Positions 1 to 8,425 of a stretch of 19,586 bases of DNA are shown here, piece after piece. The translations under genes were made by a program, and so were the position numbers. Each line of letters starts with the position of its first letter. The stretch's first letter is position 1. The notes under the pieces are model-generated. The model did no database searches. It worked only from the letters and a program-made list of their open reading frames with translations, and was not told the DNA's origin. The stretch is from CAZXPG01 sp964643145 (GTDB lineage Bacteria > Pseudomonadota > Alphaproteobacteria > Rickettsiales > Arcanibacteraceae): NCBI GenBank assembly GCA_964643145.1, contig CAZXPG010000037.1:1-19586 (forward strand). The letters are read 5' to 3'.

Positions 1-79
1 CAAAAACGACGCTTTTTGCCATTATTTTAGAGTAACATGCCAGTTTTGGATAAGCGCAGCTTATCCAAAACTGAGGTTA
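1..79. repeat. Compound palindromic repeat, modules B and A (left edge cut by window)
   Basis: Two palindromes lie side by side. Module B (1-29) shows CAAAAA, a six-base loop CGACGC, TTTTTG and then CCATTATTTTA; its left arm is cut off by the window edge. Module A has 15-base arms 41-55 and 59-73 (CAGTTTTGGATAAGC / GCTTATCCAAAACTG) around loop GCA, and ends in AGGTTA at 79. Its left flank is CATGC rather than AACCT. The reverse complement of this unit matches the copies at 13151-13238 and 19537-19580, so this is a directional compound element. The last bases (77-79) are the stop codon of mtaB. Confidence 0.9.
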
Positions 80-1324
80 TACCATCACCTCTCCGGTTAG
101 CTTATCGCCTTTCACACCAGTAATGCGCATTGTTATAATTTCCCCTGGCATTACAGGGGCATTTATTTCAACTAACGCAAAGTTTTCTGTTCTTCCGATA
201 TTTCCTTCTTCTACAATAACTTGCCTGATAGAATTAATGTTAGAATTCAAGAACTTTTTAAGCTCATCTTCACCTGCTGCACGCAACTGTGCCGCCCGTT
301 CTTTCCGCACCTCCATTTCCACTTGTGGCATACGGGCAGCGGGAGTGCCTTCGCGTTCGGAATAAGGAAAGACATGCGGATAGACAATGCCCGCCTCTTC
401 TATCAGCTTCAGTGTATTTGCAAACATTTCATCCGTTTCCGTAGGGAAGCCAGCAATAATATCGGCCCCAAAGGCCATAGAAGGGCGTAATTCCCGCACC
501 TTAGCACAGAATTCCACCACCTCTTGCCGGTTATGACGGCGTTTCATGCGCTTGAGCACCATATCATCTCCCGCTTGCAAACTAATATGCAGATGCGGCA
601 TCAGACGCGGTTCATGGGCAATAAGCTGCATTAAATCCTCGTCAATTTCCGCCACATCAATGGAAGAAAGACGCAAGCGCGGCAATTCTGGCACCAGCGC
701 CAGCAAACGGCGCATCATCTGGCCAAGCGTAGGGCTGCCGGGCAAATCTTTGCCATAATCGGAAATATCTACACCGGTTAGCACAATCTCGTTAAAACCC
801 GTTTCCACCAGTTTCCGCACCTGGGCTACGATGGAGCCAATCGGCACGCTGCGGCTATTGCCGCGCCCGTAAGGGATAATACAGAAAGTGCAACGGTGAT
901 TGCAGCCATTTTGCACCTGGATGAATGCACGTGCCTTGCCTTCAAAACTGCTGATAAGGTGCGAGGCGGTTTCCGTAACCGACATAATATCATTTACACG
1001 GATTTTTTCCTCATCTGTAGCAAAATTATAGCTATCAGAACGTAGTTTCTCTTCATTCCCCAGCACCTTATCCACTTCTTTCATTGAAGCAAATTGTGCC
1101 GGGTTAATCTGTGCCGCACAGCCTGTGACTACAATTTTAGCTGATGGGTGTTCGCGTCGTGCCTTACGGATCGCTTGACGTGCCTGCCGTTCCGCCTCTT
1201 TGGTGACGGCACAGGTGTTAAATACCAGCACATCCTCCTCACCAGAGGCTTTAAGCGCGTCACGGATCACTTCGCTTTCATAGCTATTTAAGCGGCAACC
1301 AAAGGTAATAATTTCCTGGGACAT
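77..1324 (-). CDS. mtaB: tRNA t6A37 methylthiotransferase MtaB
   Basis: This radical-SAM methylthiotransferase of the MiaB family adds a methylthio group to N6-threonylcarbamoyl-adenosine at position 37 of tRNAs. The 415-residue protein has the N-terminal UPF0004 domain with cluster ligands C10, C38 and C69, the radical-SAM motif C141-x3-C145-x2-C148 (sequence GCNHRCTFC), and a C-terminal TRAM-like region from about residue 360. The FGCRLN start and the short N-terminus point to MtaB rather than MiaB or RimO; subtype confidence is good but rests on motif recall. It follows dapF by 4 nt, with a possible GGAG 10 nt upstream inside dapF, so it is the last visible gene of the argH-lptM-dapF-mtaB operon. 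Its TAA stop is the outermost TAA of the palindromic repeat at 41-79, so an insertion may have set or trimmed the C-terminus. Confidence 0.93.
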   Translation of the reverse strand: MSQEIITFGCRLNSYESEVIRDALKASGEEDVLVFNTCAVTKEAERQARQAIRKARREHPSAKIVVTGCAAQINPAQFASMKEVDKVLGNEEKLRSDSYNFATDEEKIRVNDIMSVTETASHLISSFEGKARAFIQVQNGCNHRCTFCIIPYGRGNSRSVPIGSIVAQVRKLVETGFNEIVLTGVDISDYGKDLPGSPTLGQMMRRLLALVPELPRLRLSSIDVAEIDEDLMQLIAHEPRLMPHLHISLQAGDDMVLKRMKRRHNRQEVVEFCAKVRELRPSMAFGADIIAGFPTETDEMFANTLKLIEEAGIVYPHVFPYSEREGTPAARMPQVEMEVRKERAAQLRAAGEDELKKFLNSNINSIRQVIVEEGNIGRTENFALVEINAPVMPGEIITMRITGVKGDKLTGEVMV

Positions 1325-1328
1325 TGGC

Positions 1329-2144
1329 TTAGAACTCCACCTCCCCTTTGAAACTGGTAACAGCTTCTCCGGTCATCAACACTTCGCCATTCTCCAGCCA
1401 TTCAATGACCAGATTGCCACCTTGTAGCTGTACCGTCGCTTTTCTTCCGGTTAAGCCCCGCCTGCTCGCTGCAACTAGTGCCGCACAAGCCCCGCTACCA
1501 CAGGCAAGCGTCTCCCCTGCTCCACGTTCCCATACACGTAGGATAATCGTGTCAGGCGCAAGCACCTCGGCAATACCAATATTAGCACGCTCTGGAAATA
1601 GCGGATGATACTCAAGAATGGGGCCAATGGCAGCAAGTGGCACGATGGCTGCCTTTTGCACAAAAAACACCGCATGCGGGTTGCCCATACTCACTGCAAC
1701 CGGATTACCAACTCCTGCGGTTTCAACAGGCAGGGAAAGCGTATCCATTTCACTGGCAAGTGGGATTTCATCCCATCGCAAACGAGCTTGGCCCATATTC
1801 ACCGTGATATGGTTATTTTCAGCACGTTTTGCAGTTAATATTCCAGCTAATGTTTCTATCACAACCTGCTGTTTATTATAGTCTTTGAATAAAATATCAG
1901 CAACACAGCGCGTCGCGTTGCCACAAGTGGCAGAACTACTGCCATCGGCATTATAAATCCGCATAAAGCAATCCGCCACAGCAGAAGGCTCAATCACCAC
2001 TAGCTGATCGCAACCCACTCCTTTATGGCGGTCTGCCAAAAAGACAAGCTGCGCTGTTGTAAGAGAAATAGTATGATCTCTGGCATCAATCACCACAAAA
2101 TCATTCCCTGCCCCATGCATTTTTACGAAGGAACGTGCTGCCAT
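1329..2144 (-). CDS. dapF: Diaminopimelate epimerase
   Basis: DapF interconverts LL- and meso-diaminopimelate in the cytoplasm, feeding lysine and peptidoglycan synthesis. The 271-residue length is normal. The N-terminus FVKMHGAGNDFVVID is the family hallmark, and both catalytic cysteines are present: C74 in ATCGN and C215 in ACGSGAC. The ATG at 2144 puts the KMHG motif at residues 8-11 as expected. A possible Shine-Dalgarno AGGA lies 10 nt upstream, inside the 3' end of lptM. It sits 4 nt after lptM and 4 nt before mtaB. The next gene downstream in many alphaproteobacteria is ftsY, which would lie beyond the left edge. Confidence 0.97.
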   Translation of the reverse strand: MAARSFVKMHGAGNDFVVIDARDHTISLTTAQLVFLADRHKGVGCDQLVVIEPSAVADCFMRIYNADGSSSATCGNATRCVADILFKDYNKQQVVIETLAGILTAKRAENNHITVNMGQARLRWDEIPLASEMDTLSLPVETAGVGNPVAVSMGNPHAVFFVQKAAIVPLAAIGPILEYHPLFPERANIGIAEVLAPDTIILRVWERGAGETLACGSGACAALVAASRRGLTGRKATVQLQGGNLVIEWLENGEVLMTGEAVTSFKGEVEF

Positions 2145-2148
2145 ACCA

Positions 2149-2259
2149 TTATTTTCCTACTGTTTTTTTATCTGTTTCTGGGTGTTTCAATGCCCCCTTC
2201 ACTCCACAGGCGGTAAGCGGCAATATAAGCAAAAAAACACATAATATCAATCTATTCAC
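2149..2259 (-). CDS. lptM: Small lipoprotein LptM (YifL-like), GTG start
   Basis: This 36-residue lipoprotein has a GTG start that overlaps the argH stop codon. It begins MNRLILCVFLLILPLTAC: a short hydrophobic signal and a lipobox LTAC with the lipidated cysteine at residue 18. The mature part begins CGVKGAL and continues to HPE, resembling the CGxKGxLxxP signature of LptM/YifL, which helps LptD mature at the outer membrane in enterobacteria. A strong GGGAG Shine-Dalgarno (2268-2272) lies 8 nt before the GTG. The position between argH and dapF fits, since small lptM-type genes adjoin argH, lysA or dapF in many proteobacteria. An internal TTG start is possible but lacks such a ribosome site. 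The assignment rests on the lipobox, the signature and the neighbours; functional equivalence to E. coli LptM is inferred. Confidence 0.85.
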   Translation of the reverse strand: MNRLILCVFLLILPLTACGVKGALKHPETDKKTVGK

Positions 2260-3686
2260 AGATACTTCTCCCGTGCTACTTTTACATTCTCCGCTACCAA
2301 TGAGGGTGATGTTCCGCCGAAACTGCAACGGCTTTCCACCGATTTCTCTACGGTCAATACCTCAAACACGGCCTGGTTAATAGCCGGTTCCACAGTCTGC
2401 ATCTCTTCCAGGCTTAGTTCTGCCAGTTCACACCCTTTAGCCTCTGCCAGCCGCACAATTTTACCTGTAATATGATGGCATTTGCGGAATGGTAATTTCA
2501 ACTCCCGCACTAGCCAATCGGCCAAATCGGTAGCGGTAGAATAGCCTTTACACGCTGCCACATGCATGGCCTCTTCATTCACCTGCATATCATGCACCAT
2601 GCCAGTGGTTGCCACAATTGCCAACAACAGGCTATCTGCAGCATCAAACACCGGCTCTTTATCTTCCTGCATATCTTTGCTATAGGTGAGCGGCAGCCCT
2701 TTCATTACGGTCATTAACCCCGTAAAACTGCCTAGAATCCGCCCGGTCTTAGCCCGTACCAGCTCAGCGGCATCGGGGTTGCGCTTCTGTGGCATAATAG
2801 AACTACCGCTAGTAAAACTATCGGAAAGCGTAATGAAACGGAAGCCATAGCTGCACCATAACACCATTTCTTCAGCAAAACGGGAAAGATGCATAGCGCA
2901 TAACGATGAAAGCGAAAGGAATTCCAGTGCAAAATCACGATCAGACACCGAATCCAGTGAATTAGCCGTTGGCCTGTCAAAATAAAGGCTTTTTGCCGTC
3001 TGATGGCGGTCAATCGGGAAAGAAGTGCCAGCCAGTGCCGCCGCCCCAAGCGGGCATTCATTCATGCGGCTTCTGGCATCATGGATGCGCGACCTATCAC
3101 GCCCAATCATTTCTACATACGCCAGCAAGTGATGGCCAAAAGTCACCGGCTGTGCGGTTTGCAAATGCGTGAAACCTGGCATGATGGTGGCGGCATGGGC
3201 TTCTGCTTTGCTAAGTAGTGCCGCTTGTAAATCACGCAAACGGATATCGAGCACATCCAGCATATCACGCACCCACAGGCGCAGATCGGTTGCCACCTGG
3301 TCATTACGGGAACGGGCCGTGTGCAACCGGCCTGCTGCATCACCAATAATAGCATGTAGACGTGCCTCAATATTCATATGAATATCTTCGAGTTCTTCCT
3401 TGAACCTAAACTCTCCCCTATCAATTTCCTGTTCAATCTGAGTTAAGCCCGCTACAATATCGGCACCATCTTCAGGGGTAATAATGCCTTGCTGCACCAA
3501 CATCGCGCAATGTGCCCTTGACCCTTGAATATCCTGGCGGTAAAGTCTGTGATCAAAGGAAACGGATTGATTGATTTCTGCCATAATGCGAGCAGGCCCC
3601 TGGTCAAAATGCCCTCCCCATAAAGGATTGGCCTTTTTCAGGCATGCATCATCTAGCTTTTTCTCTACAGGCGAATTATGCGTCAT
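2256..3686 (-). CDS. argH: Argininosuccinate lyase
   Basis: ArgH cleaves argininosuccinate to arginine and fumarate, the last step of arginine synthesis. The 476-residue protein has the fumarase/ASL superfamily pattern: LHTARSRNDQVATD at 121-134, GFTHLQTAQP with the catalytic-region histidine H174, and the signature loop GSSIMPQKRNP at about 294-304. Length and motifs are normal. It is the first gene of the argH-lptM-dapF-mtaB run and diverges from the thioredoxin gene with only 33 bases between start codons. The promoters must therefore overlap or lie inside the opposing genes. No clear Shine-Dalgarno is visible before the ATG. Confidence 0.97.
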   Translation of the reverse strand: MTHNSPVEKKLDDACLKKANPLWGGHFDQGPARIMAEINQSVSFDHRLYRQDIQGSRAHCAMLVQQGIITPEDGADIVAGLTQIEQEIDRGEFRFKEELEDIHMNIEARLHAIIGDAAGRLHTARSRNDQVATDLRLWVRDMLDVLDIRLRDLQAALLSKAEAHAATIMPGFTHLQTAQPVTFGHHLLAYVEMIGRDRSRIHDARSRMNECPLGAAALAGTSFPIDRHQTAKSLYFDRPTANSLDSVSDRDFALEFLSLSSLCAMHLSRFAEEMVLWCSYGFRFITLSDSFTSGSSIMPQKRNPDAAELVRAKTGRILGSFTGLMTVMKGLPLTYSKDMQEDKEPVFDAADSLLLAIVATTGMVHDMQVNEEAMHVAACKGYSTATDLADWLVRELKLPFRKCHHITGKIVRLAEAKGCELAELSLEEMQTVEPAINQAVFEVLTVEKSVESRCSFGGTSPSLVAENVKVAREKYL

Positions 3687-3719
3687 TTGCTATATATTTA
3701 TTAATTGTTGGGTTATATT

Positions 3720-4541
3720 ATGAGAAATGCGTTATTATACACTACTCTTCTTACACTCACTCTTGGCCTTTCCCCTATTGCTGTTCTGGGAAAAGAACCA
3801 ACTCAATCCCCACAGTCTGAAGCAAAAAAGCCTGCCGGTAAAGCAAAAAATACAGTTACACATGCCTGGGTGAACCGTGAGGAGGGAGTGCTAGAGCAGC
3901 ATGAACCGATTCCCGTGCCAGAAGATGTGCCGTTTTATGATGAAAACGACCAGCCGCATATCTTTGATGAATTTTATGGACAGGTGTTGCTTGTCAATTT
4001 CTGGGCCACCTGGTGCACCCCCTGCACCCAGGAAATGCCTGCTATTGCAAAATTACAGCATGATTTCCGGCGCAAAAATTTCAAGGTACTGGCTATTTCT
4101 GGTGATTTTAAGGGCGTAGAGGCAATTCGCGATTTCTATACTGCCCATGAAATTAGGAATCTGCCTATCTATCATGATCCTAAAAATGTTCTAGCGAAAA
4201 CTTTTGGTGTTACTGCTTTTCCCACCTCGCTCATTATTGATGCGGAAGGTAATGAAATTGCTCGTATTTTTGGCAGCTATGTTGATTGGGAAAGCGAAGA
4301 GTTCCGGCAGTTTATTCTTGATCACACCGACCAAAAGACCTATAATGTTCCGGCGGCCATTCCCATTAATGCCTCTTCGGCAGCCTCATCGGAAACAACG
4401 GAAAAGATAGACGAAAAACCCTACGCAATCCCAGAGAGCGCAGTGACAGTACAAGGCCCACTGCCCCCCGAAAAACCTAAAGAACGCGTTGATCTGGCGA
4501 ACCCAGAGATACGAAGGCCGGTAAACCTTCCAGCTAAATAA
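3720..4541 (+). CDS. TlpA/ResA-like periplasmic thioredoxin-fold protein
   Basis: This 273-residue exported thiol-disulfide protein starts with a signal-like segment (residues 1-24, ending AVLG), then a charged Lys/Ala/Pro linker. A thioredoxin-like domain runs from about 63 to 200, with the WCTPC active site (C99, C102) and the cis-proline loop FPTS (P168). The WATWCTPC motif is typical of TlpA/ResA/CcmG proteins that reduce periplasmic disulfides, for example in cytochrome c maturation; the actual partner is unknown. A C-terminal tail of about 70 residues rich in Pro, Glu and Ala is not part of the fold. The ATG at 3720 was chosen because it begins the signal peptide; a TTG at 3705 in frame is less likely. 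The stop TAA overlaps a sequence matching the end of repeat module A. Confidence 0.88.
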   Translation: MRNALLYTTLLTLTLGLSPIAVLGKEPTQSPQSEAKKPAGKAKNTVTHAWVNREEGVLEQHEPIPVPEDVPFYDENDQPHIFDEFYGQVLLVNFWATWCTPCTQEMPAIAKLQHDFRRKNFKVLAISGDFKGVEAIRDFYTAHEIRNLPIYHDPKNVLAKTFGVTAFPTSLIIDAEGNEIARIFGSYVDWESEEFRQFILDHTDQKTYNVPAAIPINASSAASSETTEKIDEKPYAIPESAVTVQGPLPPEKPKERVDLANPEIRRPVNLPAK

Positions 4542-4550
4542 CCTCAGTTT
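4539..4550. repeat. Possible half copy of palindromic module A
   Basis: The 12 bases TAACCTCAGTTT match exactly the outer end of module A, and their TAA is the stop codon of the thioredoxin gene, the same arrangement seen for mtaB at 77. No second arm follows, so this is either a decayed copy or chance. Confidence 0.4.
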
Positions 4551-4639
4551 ACTACAGAAAATTTATACGGCTCTTGTTATTTGTCTGCAAGTAAAAGCAT
4601 CAACGCTTGATGAAAACCCTGTAACATGAGGATATATCG

Positions 4640-5026
4640 ATGAACCGTAGTGCCCTTCTCTCCTTTAGCCTATTACTGCTTGCCGCCACCTCCGCCTCTG
4701 CCAAAGAACTATCTTGCAGTGTCCATCCTGGTAAACACCTGTCTGATACAGAACTTGCAGGGATGGCGAAAGTTTCTCCTTCTGATGCGGAAAAAACGGC
4801 CTTAGCAGCCATAGATAATGCCTCTGCCACTGTGGCACGCAACAAACTGGTGGCAGAGGATGAGTGCCTGGTCTATTCCGTGCATGTGACCATCCCCAAT
4901 AAATCCGGCAGTGAGAAAATATTAATTGATGCGGGAACGGGGAGTGTGCTTTATCAAGAACATGAAAACAAACTCGAGCAAATGTACGAGAAAACAAAAG
5001 ACAAGCTGATGAATAAGAAGGAATAG
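4640..5026 (+). CDS. Small secreted PepSY-domain protein
   Basis: This 128-residue protein has a clear Sec signal peptide (residues 1-21, ending SASA before KELSC). The mature part fits one PepSY-like unit: SPSDAEKTALAAI forms the helix and CLVYSVHVTI...EKILIDAGTGSVLYQEHE forms the strands, ending in the typical D-x-x-T-G-x-V-L pattern. PepSY units often act as peptidase inhibitors or sensors in the envelope; nothing here gives a specific role. A charged helical tail (about 110-128) follows. GAGG lies 8 nt before the ATG. It may be co-transcribed with the thioredoxin gene 98 bases upstream. The two mature cysteines (C26 and C56-region absent; C26 plus the one in DECLV) could form a disulfide, which the upstream thioredoxin might act on; that is speculation. 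Confidence 0.75.
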   Translation: MNRSALLSFSLLLLAATSASAKELSCSVHPGKHLSDTELAGMAKVSPSDAEKTALAAIDNASATVARNKLVAEDECLVYSVHVTIPNKSGSEKILIDAGTGSVLYQEHENKLEQMYEKTKDKLMNKKE

Positions 5027-5043
5027 TTTTTTTCGCTCTCACT

Positions 5044-5066
5044 CTCACCCTCTCCCAGAGGGTGAG
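5044..5066. repeat. Perfect inverted repeat, REP-like, between convergent genes
   Basis: The arms CTCACCCTCT (5044-5053) and AGAGGGTGAG (5057-5066) pair perfectly over 10 bp with loop CCC. It lies between the convergent ends of the PepSY gene and uvrD, a usual place for a bidirectional terminator or a REP sequence. There is no U-tract after the stem on either strand (the six T's at 5029-5034 lie before it on plus), so an intrinsic terminator is not well supported. Confidence 0.6.
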
Positions 5067-5077
5067 GCTTAGGGGCA

Positions 5078-7285
5078 TCAACTAAAAAGCTGCAAGAACC
5101 TATCGACCACCTTCCTCACTCCTGCTTTATCAAAAGCCACTTCCACATGGTTACCACTGATGGAACGAATATAACCATAGCCAAATTTTTCATGAAATAC
5201 CCTGCCTCCTGGCTGTAACCCTGCTGCTTCTTTAGGTGCTGCTGGCACTGCAAGCGCCTTGGCGGCCTGGGCAATTACCTGCGAGGTAGAACGTGTTGCT
5301 ACCGGCAGTTCTGCTGTTGGTGCTGCCCGGCGGAAATTCATACCGTTTTTATTCACCGTTTCAATATGGGCTGCTGGTAGCTCATCAATGAAACGAGAGG
5401 AAATACTGCTTTGCCACTGGTTATACACACGACGGTTAGCGGCAAAGAGAATAAACAGCCGCTCTTTAGCACGGGTAATCCCCACATAGGCCAGCCTACG
5501 TTCTTCCTCTAAGCCCGCTGCTCCCTCTTCATCCAGGCTGCGCGGATGCGGAAAAATACCTTCTTCCCAACCAGGCAGGAATACGGTTGTAAATTCCAAA
5601 CCTTTGGCAGCATGTAGCGTCATAATATTCACCATATTATCATCCTGCCGCGCATCATTATCCATCACCAAGCTGACATGTTCCAGGAAATCCGTTAGCG
5701 TGGGGAAATCCTGCAAAGCGCGCAGCAGTTCTTTGATATTTTCCACCCTTCCCTGCGCTTCTGGCGATTTATCATTCTGCCACATCGCCAGATAACCTGA
5801 TTCTTTCAGCAGGGTTTCCACCACTTGTGCATAATGCAGATGCTCTAACTGCTCTTTCCAGCGGTCAAATAATGTAATCAACTCTTCCAGTGAATGTTTC
5901 GCCCGCTTAATTTCTCCCTCTTCCAATAAAATGCGCGCTGCTTTCATGAGTGACACACCATGCGCACGGGCATAGCTATGCAATTGTTGCAGCGTGGTAT
6001 CACCAATGCTACGCTTGGGGGTGTTAATAATCCGTTCAAACGCCAGATCATCATCATTATGCACCACCACCCGCATATAGGCAATCACATCCCGAATTTC
6101 CAGCCGTTCATAGAAGCGTAACCCCCCTATCACGCGGTAGGGTATAGCATGAGAAATGAAACATTCTTCAAAAGCACGCGTCTGGAACCCTGCGCGCACA
6201 AGTATTGCCATATCACTTAAAGAATGCTTTTTAAGATGTTGTAAATACCCTATTTCACTAGCAATTGTTCCGGCTTCTTCCCGCTCATCCCACACGGCCA
6301 TAACCTTGATTTTCTCGCCACCATCCTGTTCTGTCCACAGGGTTTTTCCTAAGCGTTCGCTGTTATTGGCAATAAGCCCGGAAGCCGCCGCCAGTATATG
6401 GGTGGTAGAACGATAGTTACACTCTAGGCGCACCACTTTTGCACCGGGGAAATCCTGTTCAAAACGTAAGATATTACCAATTTCTGCGCCACGCCAACCG
6501 TAAATAGATTGGTCCTCATCGCCTACACAGCAAATATTTTTATGGCCTTGTGCAAGCAACCTAAGCCAGAGATATTGTGCTACATTAGTATCCTGATATT
6601 CATCCACCAAGATATAACGGAACCGTCTTTGATATTCAGCAAGTATTCCAGGATGTTGCATTAATATATTCACGTTATATAACAATAAATCGCCAAAATC
6701 CACTGCACCCAGGCCACGCAAGCGTGATTGATATTCCTTATAGAGCTGAATGGCATAACCCTGCATAGCACGGCTGGCTTCGGCTGTTGGCACTTTATCT
6801 GGCAATAGCCCCTGGTCTTTCCAACGCTGGATGATGCCAAGCGCCAGTTTCGGGGTGAATTTCTTTTCATCCAGATTCTTCGCCACAATGATAGATTTCA
6901 ACAGCCGTAACTGGTCATCCGTATCAAGAATGGTAAAGCTGCTTGGCAGCCCTACCAGTTCAGCATGGCGCCTAAGTATCCGAGAAGCAATCGAATGAAA
7001 TGTACCAATCCACAATCCATCAGCGGCATGAGGCAGCACATCCGCTAAGCGGGAGAGCATTTCCTTGGCAGCTTTATTGGTAAAGGTCACGGCCAGAATC
7101 TGGCTGGGAAAGGCGCGGTTTTTCCATATAATATGGGCGATACGGGAAATCAGCACGCGCGTTTTGCCCGTACCCGCCCCCGCCAGCACCAAAAGCGGGC
7201 CATCCAAGGTTTCTACAGCTTCCTGTTGTTCACTGTTTAAACGTTCCAGATGAGCAGGAAGCTGATTCTCCAGCATAGTATTCAT
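5078..7285 (-). CDS. uvrD: UvrD/PcrA-type superfamily 1 DNA helicase
   Basis: This ATP-driven 3'-5' DNA helicase serves nucleotide excision and mismatch repair and replication-fork clearing. The 735-residue protein carries all SF1A motifs: Walker A AGAGTGKT (35-42), motif II VDEYQDTN (227-234), motif III GDEDQSIYGWRGA (255-267), NYRST, MTLHAAKGLEF and RRLAYVGITRAKERL. It ends in a Tudor-like domain (GGRVFHEKFGYGYI...) found in UvrD/PcrA. The start chosen is the ATG at 7285 (MNTMLENQ, LNSEQQEAV following). The frame stays open back to 7480, but that extension runs through a palindromic repeat and into ogt, so it is not coding. ruvX and ogt lie upstream on the same strand, with the repeat in the 103-base gap before uvrD. 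Confidence 0.95.
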   Translation of the reverse strand: MNTMLENQLPAHLERLNSEQQEAVETLDGPLLVLAGAGTGKTRVLISRIAHIIWKNRAFPSQILAVTFTNKAAKEMLSRLADVLPHAADGLWIGTFHSIASRILRRHAELVGLPSSFTILDTDDQLRLLKSIIVAKNLDEKKFTPKLALGIIQRWKDQGLLPDKVPTAEASRAMQGYAIQLYKEYQSRLRGLGAVDFGDLLLYNVNILMQHPGILAEYQRRFRYILVDEYQDTNVAQYLWLRLLAQGHKNICCVGDEDQSIYGWRGAEIGNILRFEQDFPGAKVVRLECNYRSTTHILAAASGLIANNSERLGKTLWTEQDGGEKIKVMAVWDEREEAGTIASEIGYLQHLKKHSLSDMAILVRAGFQTRAFEECFISHAIPYRVIGGLRFYERLEIRDVIAYMRVVVHNDDDLAFERIINTPKRSIGDTTLQQLHSYARAHGVSLMKAARILLEEGEIKRAKHSLEELITLFDRWKEQLEHLHYAQVVETLLKESGYLAMWQNDKSPEAQGRVENIKELLRALQDFPTLTDFLEHVSLVMDNDARQDDNMVNIMTLHAAKGLEFTTVFLPGWEEGIFPHPRSLDEEGAAGLEEERRLAYVGITRAKERLFILFAANRRVYNQWQSSISSRFIDELPAAHIETVNKNGMNFRRAAPTAELPVATRSTSQVIAQAAKALAVPAAPKEAAGLQPGGRVFHEKFGYGYIRSISGNHVEVAFDKAGVRKVVDRFLQLFS

Positions 7286-7302
7286 ACTATCTCTCACTAT
7301 AT

Positions 7303-7347
7303 TAACCTCAGTTTTGGATAAGCGTACCTTATCCAAAACTGAGGTTA
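7303..7347. repeat. Palindromic module A, perfect 20-bp arms
   Basis: TAACCTCAGTTTTGGATAAG (7303-7322), loop CGTAC, and its exact reverse complement (7328-7347). Both ends carry the TAACC/GGTTA flank, so this is the symmetric form of the element. It lies between ogt and uvrD, 17 bases before the uvrD start codon. Confidence 0.95.
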
Positions 7348-7388
7348 TATTAATTATAATGGGGGGAGAGTAGAGGATAAGGCCGTTG

Positions 7389-7907
7389 TTAGGCAAGTAT
7401 TTTATTCCGTGCTGCCGCCTCATGGGCAAGCAGCCAGCGTTTCCGTTCCACCCCGCCTGCATAGCCGGAAAGGCTACCATCTGCCGCTATCACGCGGTGG
7501 CAGGGGATAATCAGCGCCACCGGGTTACGGCTATTAGCCATCCCCACGGCACGCACTGCATTTGGCTGCCCTAGTTTCTCAGCAATGGCCCTATATGAAC
7601 AGGTTTCACCAACAGGAATCTGGCGTAACAACCGCCATACATGCTGCTGGAACTGTGTTCCTGCTGTGTCGGTTGGGATAGCCGATAGCGCATGAAGCTC
7701 TCCATCAAAATAGGCTGTTAGAACCTCTCTGATGCTCACCAGCGGCTGCGGCTGCAATTCCACCTGGCCATAATAGCGCTTTCTAAGCAGCATGTGCATA
7801 CGCGCTTCATATTCGGCAAAATCCAGGCTGCACACCGCCTCGTTATTACTCACTACCCGTATAGGGCCAAGCGGAGAAGGGATTGTGTCTGTTGTAAATA
7901 ATGTCAT
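7389..7907 (-). CDS. ogt: Methylated-DNA--protein-cysteine methyltransferase
   Basis: This suicide repair protein transfers an alkyl group from O6-alkylguanine (or O4-alkylthymine) in DNA to its own cysteine. The 172-residue protein has the active-site motif IPCHRVI with acceptor C136, the arginine finger and asparagine hinge in RAVGMANSRNP (R119, N125), and the helix-turn-helix region SYRAIAEKLG. Its size is typical of Ogt rather than Ada. The ATG overlaps the ruvX stop in ATGA (4-nt overlap), so the two are probably translationally coupled. Both Ogt and the UvrD downstream belong to DNA repair. Confidence 0.95.
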   Translation of the reverse strand: MTLFTTDTIPSPLGPIRVVSNNEAVCSLDFAEYEARMHMLLRKRYYGQVELQPQPLVSIREVLTAYFDGELHALSAIPTDTAGTQFQQHVWRLLRQIPVGETCSYRAIAEKLGQPNAVRAVGMANSRNPVALIIPCHRVIAADGSLSGYAGGVERKRWLLAHEAAARNKILA

Positions 7908-8383
7908 AGGATATTCCCCTGTTGGTAGCGCATCTGGTCAAGCACGCCTTGCAAAATATAGGCGGCTGCCATTTTATCATCAAGTGCTGCTTTTTTCTGC
8001 CGGGTCAGGCCGGTTTCGTTCAACGTGCGGGTAACAGCAGCGGTTGACATACGTTCATCTTGTAGCACCATAGGCAGTGCCAGTGCTTTATCAAGCTTGG
8101 CTGCAAACTCACGCACCATCTGGCAGGATGCCCCCTCCCCGCCATTCATTTCAAGTGGAAGCCCTAGTACAATTCCAGCAATTTGATGTTCATTTACTAA
8201 TGCGCGTATCGCACCAATATCCTTGGCAAAACTCTTGCGCATGATGGTGCTGTGCGGTGTGGCAATCATACGCAACACATCACTTAACGCCACCCCAATT
8301 TTCTTCCCTCCCATATCCAGCCCCAGCAACCGCTGCACTGGGGGAAGGGAGAGGAAAAAGAGAGGCAGGCTGTTGTGTAACAT
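7904..8383 (-). CDS. ruvX: Putative pre-16S rRNA nuclease / Holliday junction resolvase-like YqgF
   Basis: The RuvX/YqgF family has an RNase H-like fold and is implicated in trimming pre-16S rRNA. Motifs present: LGLDMGGKKIGVALSD (19-34, catalytic D23), VLGLPLEMNGGEG, QDERMST (E110) and KAALDDKMAAAYILQ (D135/D136). The 159-residue reading begins with an unusual hydrophobic stretch (MLHNSLPLFFLSLPP) before the family's usual start; no Shine-Dalgarno supports the ATG at 8383. A GTG at residue 16 also lacks one. The true start is therefore uncertain by up to about 15 residues. It is first in the ruvX-ogt-uvrD run and diverges from crcB. Confidence 0.9.
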   Translation of the reverse strand: MLHNSLPLFFLSLPPVQRLLGLDMGGKKIGVALSDVLRMIATPHSTIMRKSFAKDIGAIRALVNEHQIAGIVLGLPLEMNGGEGASCQMVREFAAKLDKALALPMVLQDERMSTAAVTRTLNETGLTRQKKAALDDKMAAAYILQGVLDQMRYQQGNIL

Positions 8384-8425
8384 AAAAAATCGCTAAATAA
8401 AGAAGTGACGAAGCAGCAAACAGCA

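Noticed and set aside
7286..7480. A 65-codon N-terminal extension of uvrD
   Set aside because: The open frame passes through a palindromic repeat and into the end of ogt; the family's usual N-terminus starts at the ATG at 7285.
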